Source: Saccharum officinarum (lineage: Eukaryota; Streptophyta; Magnoliopsida; Poales; Poaceae). From it: a stretch of DNA of 64,000 nt. The stretch's first letter is position 1. The number at the start of each line of letters is the position of its first letter. The stretch is taken from NCBI GenBank assembly GCA_020631735.1, contig CM036159.1, positions 14,981,511 to 15,045,510 on the forward strand, in the 5' to 3' direction. Of this stretch, positions 22,188 through 33,700 are shown piece after piece. The notes below the pieces were generated by a model. That model had not been told where the DNA came from, made no database searches, and was given only the letters and a program-made list of their open reading frames with translations. A program made the position numbers and the translations under genes.

Positions 22188-23045
22188 CTATTTGGGATCG
22201 AGGGTGGCGCTGATGCTCAATGCCTTTCCCTTTGGGTCGGTAGGGTCGAGGGGCACGAGCTTGATGTCTTCCACGGGCTCGAAGCTGCCGGCGTGGCACT
22301 TGGGGTCAGGGATCTCGTTGGCCAAACCGTCGAGGTCTGCCACCAAGGTCGCCGAATCCAAGATGGTCTCTCCATGCTCGACGCACTCTACGTCGCACTT
22401 GTAGGCATGCTCATAGGAGGGCCTGACAGTTATGACACCGTTGGGGCCCAGCATTTTGAGCTTGAGGTAGGTGTAATTGGGGACCGCCATGAACCGGGCG
22501 TAGCATGGGCGCCTAAGGATGGCATGGTATGTTCCACGGAATCCGACCACTTCGAAAGTGAGAGTTTTCTTTCTGAAGTTGGTGGGGGTGCCAAAGCAGA
22601 CAGGCAGGTCGACCCGCCCGACAGGTTCTGCTCGCTTTCCTAGCATGACTCCATGGAAGCCCCCGACACTGGTTTGGAGGTTCGTCCTCATGATCCCTAG
22701 GAGGTCGAGGGTCTAGGCATAGATGATGTTGAGGCTGCTGCAGCCATCCATGAGAACCTTGGTGAGGCGTGTGTTGACGATAATGGGATCGACAACAAGC
22801 GGGTAGACTCTAGGATTGGGGACATAGTCTGGGTGGTCATCACAATCAAAAGTGATGGCCACCTCGGACCAGTCAAGGAAGAGGGGGGTTGCGGGCTGCA
22901 CGGAGAAGACCTCTCGATGTTCCCGCTTGCGCTGGCGTGTCGAGAGGCACGTCGAGGGTCCTCCGTAAATCATGAAGCAGTCATCTGGAGGCGGAACTCT
23001 CGGCCTGCTGCGTGGCAGCGGTCTCGAGGAGTCCTCGGATTTCAT
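22188..23045 (-). CDS. TatA pol, protease region
   Basis: Aspartic protease of the Tat type: VLMDGCSSLNIIYA (the usual motif is DGGSS) and the flap-side stretch FRGTYHAILRRPCYARFMAVPNY broken here into its recognisable parts FRGTYHAILRR and FMAVPNYTYLKLKM. Two TAG codons (22715-22713 and 22190-22188) interrupt an otherwise continuous frame that leads into RT; both fit CAG-to-TAG. It processes the gag-pol polyprotein. Confidence 0.75.
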
Positions 23046-24124
23046 CGCGGGCCTGACGGGCCTCGAGGTTCAATGGCTCGGGCATGTTACGAAGGAGCAT
23101 GGCGGCTACGACCACGTTTTGGCTGGCTCGACCGAAAACCGGGGGGTCGACCGCCCGATCCTCGACGATGCGATGATTAACGTCGCGAGCTCTCTCTTGA
23201 GCTCCTCCGCCATGTGCGCGTGCTGTGCGCTCTTGCTCGAGGGTTCGCTGAAGTATGCGTAGGTTTTCCCATTCCTCGTCGAGCCTATCCTGCAACTCGT
23301 GGATTTGCTCGAGCTGCATTCCTTGATCCGCAAGGAATTGAGCCTCATCTCGCTCGACAGGGAGCTCGACCTAGGGTGGCATGTTCCTTCCTTCAACGGC
23401 TGCCTCATCATCCGAATCCAATGCGCTAGCTCCATCGATGTTGAAGCACTCGTGGGTCGGGTCATAGGTGTCATCGGCAGAGTCAGAGTCTGGAGCGTTG
23501 AAATAGTAGTACGATGGGTGCATGTGAGGTCGTCTATCTCTGGGGTCATAATGTCAAGAAGCAGTCGCACGGGGCTCCGTATCTGGGGTCTCCATGGAGT
23601 CCAGGTACTCGGAAGCTGGTGTGGATGCAACAAGGTCGAGGGTGGAGCGTAGATGGTGTCCGAGGAGTTCCTCATAAGCACTCATGCTGGTGCTTATAGA
23701 AGAAGTATACGCCCGGACAACCGAGTCTAGTCCAAACGGGAATGCTGACGAAGGCGTCGTTCCTCGTGCCAGTGTAGTCGAACTAGCTGGTGGCGACACC
23801 GCACCTAGCGGTAGAGCGATGGGACTCCCTGTCGGCATCTTACTCTCAGCCAAGCTCATCCTACATAGATCCTCGGTGAGGAAATCCGTGTCGGCGTCTA
23901 GCTGAGAGGCGCCGGATCGGGGAATACCATCACCCTCCACAAGGCGATGACGGTGGTTGTGCCGGGCTCGCCGTCGCCTGGCGGCGCGTGCCTGACGAGA
24001 GCGATAATACCGACATAGAGCTCCCCAGGTTGGGAGAGTTCATGGTCCTCGTTGGTCGGGTGCCTAGGCGGGAGGAGGACCATGTCGTAGTCGTGGCCAA
24101 GCGACATGAACTCCAAACTCCCAA
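22981..24124 (-). pseudogene. TatA gag remnant
   Basis: Fragments on the minus strand: a Ser/Thr/Ala-rich N-terminal piece (about 23940-23554) and a coiled-coil piece rich in Glu, Gln and Arg (23319-22981), in different frames. I see no capsid core and no CCHC knuckle between here and the protease, so the middle of gag is deleted. The assignment rests on position between leader and protease. Confidence 0.5.
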
Positions 24125-24211
24125 ACTAGATCATCGTGGCCAACGGGAGCAGACGTTCAGGGTCAGCCATCCAGAAAAATGGCGGGAAAACGATGTTGGC
24201 ACGCAGTGTCC

Positions 24212-24229
24212 CCTACCTGGCGCGCCAAC
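24212..24229 (-). other. TatA primer-binding site region
   Basis: Immediately after the LTR on the element strand reads GTTGGCGCGCCAGGTAGG, the primer-site text shared by RIRE2/Retand-type elements. The matching tRNA cannot be named with certainty from reading alone. Confidence 0.6.
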
Positions 24230-25358
24230 TGTCGGTGTTTGATCCCGTGGGGGTCCTACGCCAATGAGTGAATCAAATGTTGCGTGTCCCTAATCTGGAT
24301 GGTGATGCAAGGAGGATACACGGGGATTTATCCTGGTTCGGGCAAAAGAAGACCCTACGTCCAGCGGGGAGGGGAGAGTATTGTATTTCCTTGCACCTAA
24401 GTGCTTGCGTAGGGGTTACAAGCTGTGAGAGAGGGAGCCGAGCCTAGGTCTCAAAGAAAAAATGAGAGTACAAAATGAGATTGGTTTTTCGTTGTCTCTG
24501 GTTCGTTGTTCTTCTGCCTTTGCTTGCTTGTGCTTGGCTTGCCCCTTGTAGAACCCTGGCCTGCCCTTTTATAGGGTAAGAGGAGGCTGGGACGCTGGGG
24601 GTACCTTTAAGGTGAAGTTTTGTCGACCCCTGTAGAGGTGGCTGTAGCGACGTGCTCCGGGAATGGCCGGCCATCCCTGGACACCATGGTGACGTAGAGG
24701 ACGAGACGGTGAAAAGACTCTGAGCCCTATGCCACGTTGGCCTTTTCTCCCTACTGACCGATAGTAGGTCAAGGCTGGGTCGAGGCCAGGTCGAGAATGG
24801 GTCGAGGACGGGTGGATAAGGCCGAATCCCCGAGATCATGGGGTACGGTCCTTGTCGTATCCTCCCTCGAGGGTGATCGATGGCAAAATAGTGCGTGGTA
24901 TGGTGCGTTCAGTGATAGGTTTTCACCTCCCATCTCGGGATGGGTAGTAAAAAGTAAGATTTGACACCGGTACTGCTTCCACATCGGTTACTGCTGTAGC
25001 CATGATGGTAGGAAGTAGTAGTAGGTAGTCACATTAAATGCTCTGACTTTTATCTCAGAGTTGGTGAACAAGGTGGGTCGAGCGGCCCGACCCGGGGTCA
25101 TGCGAGTCGGAGATTTCCCGATAGTCAAGATGCCTTGTCGAGCGAGCCTCGTGCGAGTCAGAACGCGGTCGAGGCATCCCGTCGAGGGTGCCTCGTACGA
25201 GTCGGAACGTGGTCGAGGCGTTCCGTCGAGCGAGCCTCGTACGAGTCAGAACGTAGTCGAGGTGTCTCGTCCGCTATTTTAGCTCGTCTCGTTTGTGGGT
25301 AGCGTTTTGTTTTTCTTAATCGTTGATTGTGGGTATCCCTAGTTTTAGGTACTCGACA
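24230..25358 (-). repeat. TatA 5' LTR
   Basis: 1129 bp bounded by TG...CA: on the minus strand it starts TGTCGAGTACC and ends CACCGACA, so the ends form the inverted repeat TGTCG/CGACA. A TATA box (CTATAAAAGGG, minus) lies at 24575-24565 and a 44-bp tandem repeat lies in U3. The predicted target duplication outside is GTAAC (25359-25363). Confidence 0.75.
25137..25268. repeat. Three tandem 44-bp repeats in TatA U3
   Basis: Units at 25137-25180, 25181-25224 and 25225-25268, each starting GTCGAG and containing CCTCGT and CGAGTC, with only a few substitutions between them. Position upstream of the TATA box suggests enhancer-like U3 repeats, as in many LTRs. Confidence 0.75.
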
Positions 25359-26830
25359 GTAACCGTGTCAAAAGAGTTTCATCTTTATGAAACTCATTTA
25401 TTCCCCCTCTTCTTAAATATGGTTGGTGCCATATTATCAAAAATGCCTATGTGGCAGCTTATTAAATGTGGATGAAACTTGGATATGAAACTTCCACTGG
25501 GACTGGGCTCATGGAGCTGAATAATTGGTATTCATTAGATATTTTATCTAATTATTATAAGACACGTGCCTTATGGACCCATAACCTAACAGTTCATACG
25601 ACGATTAGGATCTCGCGCGTGGAGAGCTGATGATTACACAAGAGATTGATGCGATACCGACTTAATTAATATTTGATGAGGTCAAATGAGAAACACACAA
25701 TATTATTTTTAGAGTGATTCAAGGCCTACTCCCACTCGAATTTTTCAGTCAATCAAAGAATGTCATGTAGTCTTCTTCCCTAACTACAACAATGTTAGGG
25801 TTAGCAATGGGGTTTCGGGGCTTATCTAAATCCGATGGGGTTAGAAGGATTGCTGGGGAGAAGGATGGCCCGCCAGTGTTGGTGGGAGCAGGATCGCCGC
25901 TAGTCGGGCAGTGGGAGAAGGCAGATGCGTGGGACAAGGGCGGGAGCACGATGAAGATAGCCCGATGACCTTCGCTAGGTTAGCATAAAGGCAGTCGACA
26001 GAGTCTTTGGTTGGGTGGGACAAGAGTGGGGGCGTAAAAGAGATAGCCCAACAACCACAACCGGGTTAGCGTGGCGGCGATCGGAGGCAGCGATGAAGGC
26101 ACTGGGGCACTGCCGGAGTTGGCTGAGAAGCGGTGGTGGCGAGGGAGCTCGGCCGAAGATGAAGAAGACGAGGAGGAGGAGGAGGAGGAGGAGGAGGAGG
26201 AGGAGGCATATCCAATAGATTTAGGACCGGACCGTGGTGGTTGGCGGCAACGGAGCCGTTGGAGCCGAGCAGAGAGGTGGAGGCCGCGGGGACAAGTGTC
26301 AAGGTCAAGTGCGGGCACAAGGGGAAGGATGGAAGAAGATAAGGTGCCAAGGGATAGATTTGAACTAGGCCCTCTATTTTATATTTGAAGTGTAAAAATT
26401 TATGTGATGGTTGCCTTTGGATTACTTAGTTGATGCATAGACTTTCTTAGTTTTCTACACATGCACCATACCATTACTAATCAGAGACTCCTCTTATAAT
26501 TTTTCAATTAATTCTCGGGGCTTAGATTAAAAAATTGTAGAAAATAGATAAAAATGTAAAAGGAAAAATACCAACTATCTATTAGATAGATTAACAACCA
26601 TTGATAGCAATAACGATTACAAAATTTACCAAAAGTGGCCCCAATAACTGATTAAAACTATTATAAAAGCTAGTCCTCAATTTGTGCACATACACGGTCT
26701 AGAATCCTAGAAAACATAAATATAGAAGCTCATTTTTTGAATCAGGATAATCCTCTCATTTCCATTACCATGGAAATCATAACAGAGTAATGGAATTTGA
26801 ATGCAAAAGAATGGTAGGAAATAAGTCACC
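25359..26830. other. Gene-free stretch with MITE-like and low-complexity sequence
   Basis: From 25370 to 25520 the sequence has imperfect inverted pieces around GAGTTTCAT/ATGAAACT that suggest a decayed MITE. From 25740 to 26390 it is GC-rich with a (GAG) run; ORFs there are low complexity (poly-Glu on plus, poly-Ser and poly-Pro on minus). From 26400 to 26830 it is AT-rich. I see no supported gene. Confidence 0.5.
26161..26208. repeat. (GAG)n simple repeat
   Basis: About 15 GAG/GGA triplets in a row. It creates an artificial poly-Glu, poly-Ser or poly-Pro ORF in the frames that cross it. Confidence 0.9.
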
Positions 26831-27234
26831 TGTCTCAGGTGAACAACCTTGATACATGGGGTTCAAAGCGAAGGCACCTCCCATGGAGAACACAAGTCCT
26901 AATAATCAAAAGAAAAAACAAACAAAAGACCCATCCCTCAACTCAAACAACACTCAACTCTCTTAGTTCTTCACTTGAATATCATCCTCTTTGTTGTCAA
27001 CCGAATCTTCAATGGCAGTGATGCACAACTACTAGCAATGTGGGACATACAAAAGCATGTTCACGCCATCCACCACATTTTTTAAGCCAGCCTTTAGCAA
27101 ACCTGACCAAAAATTAAGAAAAGAAACAAGCTCTAGTTGTCACTTCCAAAGGGTCTTTGATGATCTTTTTATCAAAACAAGTTCTGTTACAACATTTTCA
27201 TGTTGTCCAACAAATAGCTATAACCAACATTGCT

Positions 27235-27667
27235 GGATAGAGTAAGGAGTACAGTTAGCTCCATCAAGCAGGCTATAAATACCCCGGTTAGCAGATTTGG
27301 CTACTTTGCATTCAAAGAAAAGATGATTAATTGTTTCATTATCCTTACAAAAAATGCATGCATCATTCTCTATCGCCCACAAAAAGTATTTGATTTTCAG
27401 TGGAATTTTGGCTTCCCAGCTATTTTTATGAGTTGCTCTAGATTCGATTTGAGTTTACTGCTCATACGTAGATTTAACCGTGAACATGCTAGAACTTGTC
27501 CACTTCCACCTTATGTTGTCCATAGAATCCACCTCATCCAAAGTAAGGACATAATTTTTAATATTTTCCCATTGCTCCCTTGGGAAGCCTGGGACCCACC
27601 TTCTAAACTTCAAATTACCATTTCTGATTTTACAGTTATACACTGAGATGTACTCTCTCCGTCCCAT
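27235..27667 (-). pseudogene. LINE remnant: zinc-binding C-terminal domain of a non-LTR reverse transcriptase
   Basis: On the minus strand two frames together show the zf-RVT pattern that follows RT in plant LINEs and related host copies: DNIRWKWTSSSMFTVKSTYE, then in a second frame WEAKIPLKIKYFLW, and CIFCKDNETINHLFFEC (the C..C...H...C zinc ligands). A frameshift sits near 27454, and part of the middle of the domain is deleted. The RT core is absent, so this is only a 3' fragment. A Stowaway element lies at its 5' side. Confidence 0.7.
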
Positions 27668-27907
27668 AATAAATGCACATCTCGCACTTCAAGGAGTTAA
27701 TGAATTCAAAGTTTGACCAAATATATATAAAATATTAATATTCATGATATCAAATAAACATCATTAGATGAATCACATCATATTTTTTCATAGTAAATCT
27801 ATTCAAAGATACAAATGTTAATATTATTTTTTTAAAATTTAGTCAAACTTGAGAATGCTTGACTTCTCGAAGTGCGATATGTGCACTTATTTGGGACGAA
27901 AGGAGTA
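27651..27907. mobile_element. Stowaway-type MITE
   Basis: 257 bp including TA at each end. The ends TACTCTCTCCGTCCC and GGGACGAAAGGAGTA form the inverted repeat typical of grass Stowaway (Tc1/mariner) MITEs, the interior is AT-rich and the TA target duplication is intact. Confidence 0.85.
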
Positions 27908-29297
27908 TTTCTCTTCATAGAGGTCAAACAAAATATTGTTGGCACAAGGGTGTGTCACCCCACCATATATCCATCCAAAGTAAAGTCTCTTTACTATTTT
28001 TTATTTGCACCTTCCTTCCTTTCAAATATATATGTCTAATTTTAAGCAAATCAGACCACATTGGTGAATTAATCATCACTGTTGTGCTTAATTTAACCAA
28101 TGTGTAGTGTCTCCTCTGTTAATACGTTTATGGAGACGGGCACCCTATGTTAGTTGCCTCCGTTATTGAGATTAAACGGAGGTGAGTGCCTTACGCCGTC
28201 CGCCTCTGGAAAGCCCGATTTACAGCGGCATTTGGCTAGTGTCTACCTCCGAAAATCGAAAACGACCTCTCCAAAAAACCTCTATAGTAGCAGTGTTCTT
28301 GGGTTTAATTTAGACCGTTAGATTATTATAAAATCGAACTGTGCATATTCTTTTGTTTTTCCAGGTTAATTTTGCCTTCTCGTTGAATGTGAGGGCTCTT
28401 TTGACACTGTTGTATTATTAATATAATAGGTTTGATATATGAAATTTTAAATGATTCATTTTCCCATACATAAACAACTCTCCTTTTTAGCAAATTTCTA
28501 TTTCCAATTAATGAAATTAGAAAATTAACATGACTAAGGTTTCAAGCTTTTTCAGAAATCTTGCACATGATTTGTGATGTTTTACATGGATTCAAAAGGG
28601 AGCTCCGATCCAGCCCCGACATGGCATCAATAGGTTTCCCCAAAAGATGGGGAAGAAAAGAGGCACGCACAATTTGCACGTACATGCCAGCCAACTATGT
28701 GGCCACACTTGTACTGGAGTATACGTTCCCCTTTTAGCCTTGCATATATATGCTATATGTATGCCAGTATTTACCAATATATGTATTTACGTATGCATGT
28801 ATGTATGTGTCTCTTATGTTTAGTTTACAGAGAGGGAAAGAAAAATGAGTACAAGGAAAATTGGTACACCAGATCGAACAAAAACCGGCAAATGCAAAAC
28901 AGAGAAGCAAAAAAGTGTGACTAAACAATTATACACTTCCTATCTTCCTTTGCTGTATACAAATTAATTATCCTTAACCCCCCAACAATAATGCCTAACA
29001 AAAGGAATTAATCTGCTAGCTAAGTAAATTAAGAATCATCTGGGAAGAAGACGACCAAGGAGGAGGCGGTTTTGATGATCTCATTTTCATATATCCCATC
29101 CCATTCATCACCTCCAGGCACCATGCAAATTTTCTCTTTCTAGATGTTCATCTCTCTCTCTCTGTCTAGCACCCTGTCTCTCTCCTCTGGTTACTGTTTT
29201 CTCTCTCTCTCTTTCCTCGATCCGTACTCTTCCAAATGCATGATGCGCGCATGCATGCATGAGCCATGAAAGGTGATGTAGCGATGTGTGTTAAGCA
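27908..29297. other. Gene-free stretch downstream of the BELL gene
   Basis: Mostly AT-rich with CT-rich microsatellite pieces near 29150-29215. At 28100-28300 there is a segment whose right end reads CACTGCTACTATAGAGG on the minus strand, which could be one end of a CACTA-like element, but the partner end is not convincing. The part next to 29297 may be the original 3' UTR of the BELL gene, displaced by the hAT insertion. No polyadenylation site can be assigned. Confidence 0.4.
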
Positions 29298-29305
29298 TCA
29301 ACAAC

Positions 29306-30230
29306 CAGGGGCGGGCCTAGGACTAAGGCCACACAGGCCATGGCCCTAGTCGTGGGCCAAAAAATTTTGGAACAAGTCTTCAGAAATTTGGCCCAAGAGC
29401 AAAGCCCACCAACAGCAGAGACTAGGGCAGCCAGCCAGCCAGGAGATGCACGCCCAGGACTACGCACGCCGTCACGCGCTGGCTCCTCTCCGTTTCGCTG
29501 CGCGCTCGCGACGCCCTAGATCGACCGCGGCGCCGCCGCTTCTCCTAGCGCCGCCTCCTGCTTCGTCCTCGCCAGTCCACACGACACGACCACGCCCGGC
29601 GGCCGACGCCTCCACCAGCTGTGCGCCTTGCGGCCGTGCGGGCGGGCGGCTCGGCTCCTGTGCGGCGGTGCCCGGCGCCAGCGGCCAGAACACCATCGCC
29701 AAGCCATCATCGTCGATCTGCAAGGCAGCAGGCAGTCCTGGTAGAGTGGTAGTGGTAGCAGGGGCGCCTGTTGGCCGTCGGCCGTCGCGGCGCTGCCGTC
29801 TTCCCTCGGCTGCCCCTTCCGAGTTTGGATTTCATAAGCAGGGGCACTGCGGCATTGAAGTGAAGGTATTCTTCAAATTTTTCAGTAGTTCATTAGTACT
29901 TCAGTACTCCAGTAATTTTCTCTAATTCTCTTCTCTTGATTTCAATTTTTAACTGCAAATTTGAACTTTTGATTCCAATTAGATATTTTCCGTGTTCATT
30001 GATATTTCATAGCTGCTGTATCGTACTATTAATTATATAGTTCAAGAATTTCTCTAGATTTGCAAACTTTTCTCGAGAATATTTGATTTCTATGACATAC
30101 GTGTGTGTATATATGTATATATATATGGTTCTATAGGCTATATTATGGGCTGTAGCCTTTAAATTTTGACCGCTAGGATTTGGACACAAGATTTGGCCCT
30201 AGTCTTGGCCAAATCCTGGGTCCGCCACTG
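29306..30230. mobile_element. Non-autonomous hAT element (925 bp) at the BELL stop codon
   Basis: Ends CAGGGGCGGGCCTAGG (left) and, reading inward from the right, CAGTGGCGGACCCAGG: imperfect hAT-type inverted repeats. It is flanked by the perfect 8-bp duplication TCAACAAC (29298-29305 and 30231-30238), the hAT hallmark. The interior has a GC-rich block (29440-29860) with an ORF that matches nothing I recognise and an AT-rich block with a TATATA run. There is no transposase. The right-hand duplication contains the stop codon of the BELL gene. Confidence 0.92.
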
Positions 30231-30747
30231 TCAACAACCGCTGTAGTCTCTCAAGGAGAACCGCCCGGTGCCGTCGGGCCCGGCGTTGCCGGTGCCGGCG
30301 TGCTGCAGGCCCAGCGTCAGCGACACGTCGCCGGCGGCCGCGCCTGCAGCCGCAGCGGGCCCGTACCGCACCCTCACCCCTCGAACCGCCCGTACAAGTC
30401 GTCCGCGCCACCGCCCACGTGCGCGTCGCCGCCGAGGAGCTCCACCGGGTCGATCCCGACGAACGCCGCGTCCGCAGCCGAGGGACCCGCGGCGCCCGGG
30501 TCGGGCTTGTGGGGCATCATCACCCCGGCACCGTGCCGTGCTGCTGTTGCTGTTGTGGGAGCTGCGCTGCGCCGGTGGTGGTCGGAGAGTGCGAGTCGTC
30601 GGCGCCGGAGGGGTCGTTGCCGGACTCGGGGCCGCCGCCCCCGCCGCCGGCCGAGGAGCCCTCGAGCTCCCTGCACTCCTGCTGATACATCTCCTCGATC
30701 ATTGGCTTCCATAGCCGGACACGGGCGTTGATGAACCAGTTGGAGAC
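30231..30747 (-). CDS. BLH2/BLH4-like: BELL gene coding exon 4 and stop
   Basis: Starts [16 protein letters not shown] (homeodomain recognition helix) after acceptor CAG (30750-30748). It goes on through a Gly/Ser/Gln-rich tail and ends [11 protein letters not shown] plus a DYSGC tail and TGA (30233-30231). A tandem CCGTG duplication (30531-30540) and a G4 run where G5 is expected (30377-30380) shift the frame; read literally, the protein would end at the TGA at 30522-30520, losing the last motif. Confidence 0.9.
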
Positions 30748-33700
30748 CTGGAGTTGATCCAAAGGAAAGCAAACAAATTATTGCAGGGACAGGGGTCCAC
30801 GCACGGCCTGTGGGGCTGTTGGGCTGTGGCGCCATGAGTGCATGCATGCATGTATTCTGCTGGGACGTATAGGTCTAGGTAGCTTATCTAACTAGCTACT
30901 AGCTATACCCGGTTCTCACTGTCATGTTTCAGTTTTATGATGTCGTTGTCTTGTTTCATTTGTGTCCAGTGTTTTGGATCTAGTTATTTTTTGTAATATA
31001 GCAATAGGCTTGCCTTGTTATGAATTCTAAGCATATGCACATGTACATGCCTCCGCACAAGGATATAAATAATATGTTTCTTTACATGTCGTATTAGTTT
31101 TATCCAAAGTAAAAAATTTCTATCTTTGGCCGTCTTGTATAGGTTAACAACATAAGGTTTATGTTTTTAGATTCACTATGAGAAAAAAAATATTGTCATA
31201 ATATAGAGTTTACATGTTGCAAAACTACATGATTTAAAAAAAATTGATGGTCAAAGGTAGAAGTGTTTGATTTATGACAAATCCAATACGACATGTAAAA
31301 ATCAGAGGGAGTAGTACAAACTATTAATAATGAGAGTATAATTTGGTGTGGCCATATAATACTAGCTACCATGTGTACATGTGTTTATATGTTTACTCTC
31401 TTCCTTCATTTTACAGTTCATGAAATTTTTACTTGAGAATCTCTATAGTGTAGTTTGTTGTTCCCTTAAGATGCCATATTGTAGTTTTAACTGTGTTTTT
31501 GCACGTGTGCACTGATAACAGTAAATTAGTAACTATGCTAAAATTCAAGGAACCAGATCACACATGCATGGAATTGTCCTTCGCATAAATTAAAATGGTC
31601 TCAACACGTCTAGAACTTTTAAAACAATAATATATGTTGATTGCATGCAGTAGTTGATCATTTTATTTCTACAGTTAAGCCACTGAAAAAAGAAGCATTA
31701 AATTATATGTGTAACTATTAAAAATGCAGAAAAATACCATAACATTTAGTTGTTTTAGCAGTTTTCTTCTCCATTCTCCTGTAGCTCTTAGCAAATGTTA
31801 TGAGCTATATGTACCTTGAAGCGGCATATTTCTTATATTGAGTAATGTTTTCTATTTATTGTATATGTATTCTCCTATTATGATTGTGTAATGGTAGGTA
31901 ATATTACAAACAATATCATTGTAAAAAAATTTGATCTGAGTTTGATCTTTGATATGCTTAGTGATATACAGATGGTCGGGAGCACATGACATCTAATATC
32001 CAGAGGTAAATCCACATGTAGGTACAAAATGGTAGCTAAACCTCCATAAGGACAATAATTTACAACATGAATTATTAGTTGATTCCATTTTTTAGTTTAT
32101 AAATCCACATAATAAGGACAGTGAAAAATCAAGTTAACTAATTCGGGTGTGAAATTTCTTAGCTCAAATTAGACAATGGCTTCAAATCCAAGTTCACACA
32201 CAAAAAGGGAATATTCATCCCTTGATTATGTATAGTAGTCTTTAGAAAATCCAGGAATTATATCGGTGATTGACAAAGTATGAATAAAGGACCCATACTC
32301 TTTTAAATTTCTAGGACGACCTAATACTACAATAGACACTACAATTGTTATAAAATTATATAACAAATACAACTATATATGTTCTTCGTTGTAACATTAT
32401 AATATATGCCTGCATTCATGAAGAAACTACATTTATAATAATTAACTATCTATCTTACACACTGGTTTTGTGTTTAAAAAATTAATGAGTTGCACCCGAA
32501 AAGATTCATACAGTGGAAGCATACAGTTTTTTTATAGAACCTCATCTAGCAAGTGGAACTCTTTTTTATATTCCAATGCAATTTTTTCTGATATATACTA
32601 AAATTATTTGAAAAAATACATATAATTTGGAAATGGGTGTACATGCATGATCAAGGGCGAATACACACACATTGGAAGACTGAGACAACGTTTATCTTGC
32701 TTCAAGATGAAGGCATGCATATAATTGGTTAAATGAAAAGGTATGGTGTCATTATTATTAGTTGCTCATCAGTTAAATGCTTTGCTGGTAGTATATATAT
32801 GTAAATGATATGAACAATGTTGATTCGATCAAAGCTAGCACCTTGAAACTACGTTAAAAACTACCGAGAAGGTTAGACCAAATGATGAATTTAATATGAA
32901 AATGTATATGGACCAAGTAGGTTAAGTTGTCAATTACTAGCTGCTTTAAACAAGTTAGTAGCAGATCAGAACTTGGAATAAACGATGTACCAACTGGTTG
33001 TACATAATTGTGGCATACACCTACGGCGCAACCGAGGGGTGATACTTATTAACTTCTTCCAAGAAAAAGCGCCACTTTTGACAACATGTGAAGGTTCTGT
33101 CAACATTGTACCACATTAAGCATAACAGCATATATCGTATATAGCTAGGTAGGGTCGTTTAGATATTTTGGATTCACAGAATAGTTGCCATCATGTAGAA
33201 AGCAAGAGGCAACTTAATTTGCCACATGGTTATATGGTGTCGGTAAATATATAAACTGGTTGGTGGATCAGAATTCTTTTTTCACGAGGATGCTATCGAT
33301 CAGTACAAACTTAAATTAATGTTAGGCAATCACGGTGTGCATAGATTTCACCTAAGATGCCAGGAAAGGATAAAAGGACAAGGGGAGCTGAAGAGGGACC
33401 CAGTTTGCGTTGTCACATTGGGCAAGAGCAGAGGAGGAAATGTTTGTACGATGCGGCCATCGATTGATAATAACCCAGTGCCCTGAAGTTGGTAGACATG
33501 AGGGACACTTGTGCAGGGACCACGTAAGTGCATGCAGGAAATAAACAAAAGAGACCATGAGAGAAAGAGAGAGACGAACTGGTGATGGTTAGAAAAAAGA
33601 ACATCCATAAAACCTGAGGAGATGTGTGGAGTAGGGTTCAGTCCAGTGCCATCATGCATTCTAATATAAATATGTGGGCATGCAGCACGCGCCATTTTAA

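Larger units (their letters stand above)
19123..25358 (-). mobile_element. TatA: Tat-lineage Ty3/gypsy retrotransposon, 3' part cut off
   Basis: On the minus strand: 5' LTR (25358-24230), primer site, remnant gag, protease, RT, RNase H, integrase. The gypsy gene order (integrase last) and integrase text such as WSFVVWGLDLVGP and GQVERANGMVLQGLKPR are characteristic of the Tat/Retand/RIRE2 group. The integrase C-terminus is interrupted at 19123 by the long LTR-like block, so the 3' end and 3' LTR must lie beyond it. Most of the gag capsid and zinc knuckle is missing. Confidence 0.85.

Noticed and set aside
26071..26388. Acidic ORF with a poly-Glu run
   Set aside because: Produced by the (GAG)n repeat; no supporting motif, splice signals or upstream promoter seen.
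29446..29925. 159-residue ORF inside the hAT element
   Set aside because: Arg/Pro/Ala-rich with no transposase or known domain; probably GC bias, though a captured gene fragment cannot be excluded.
30180..30731. Plus-strand ORFs over BELL exon 4
   Set aside because: They are antisense shadows in GC-rich coding DNA; the minus strand carries the homeodomain and splice sites.
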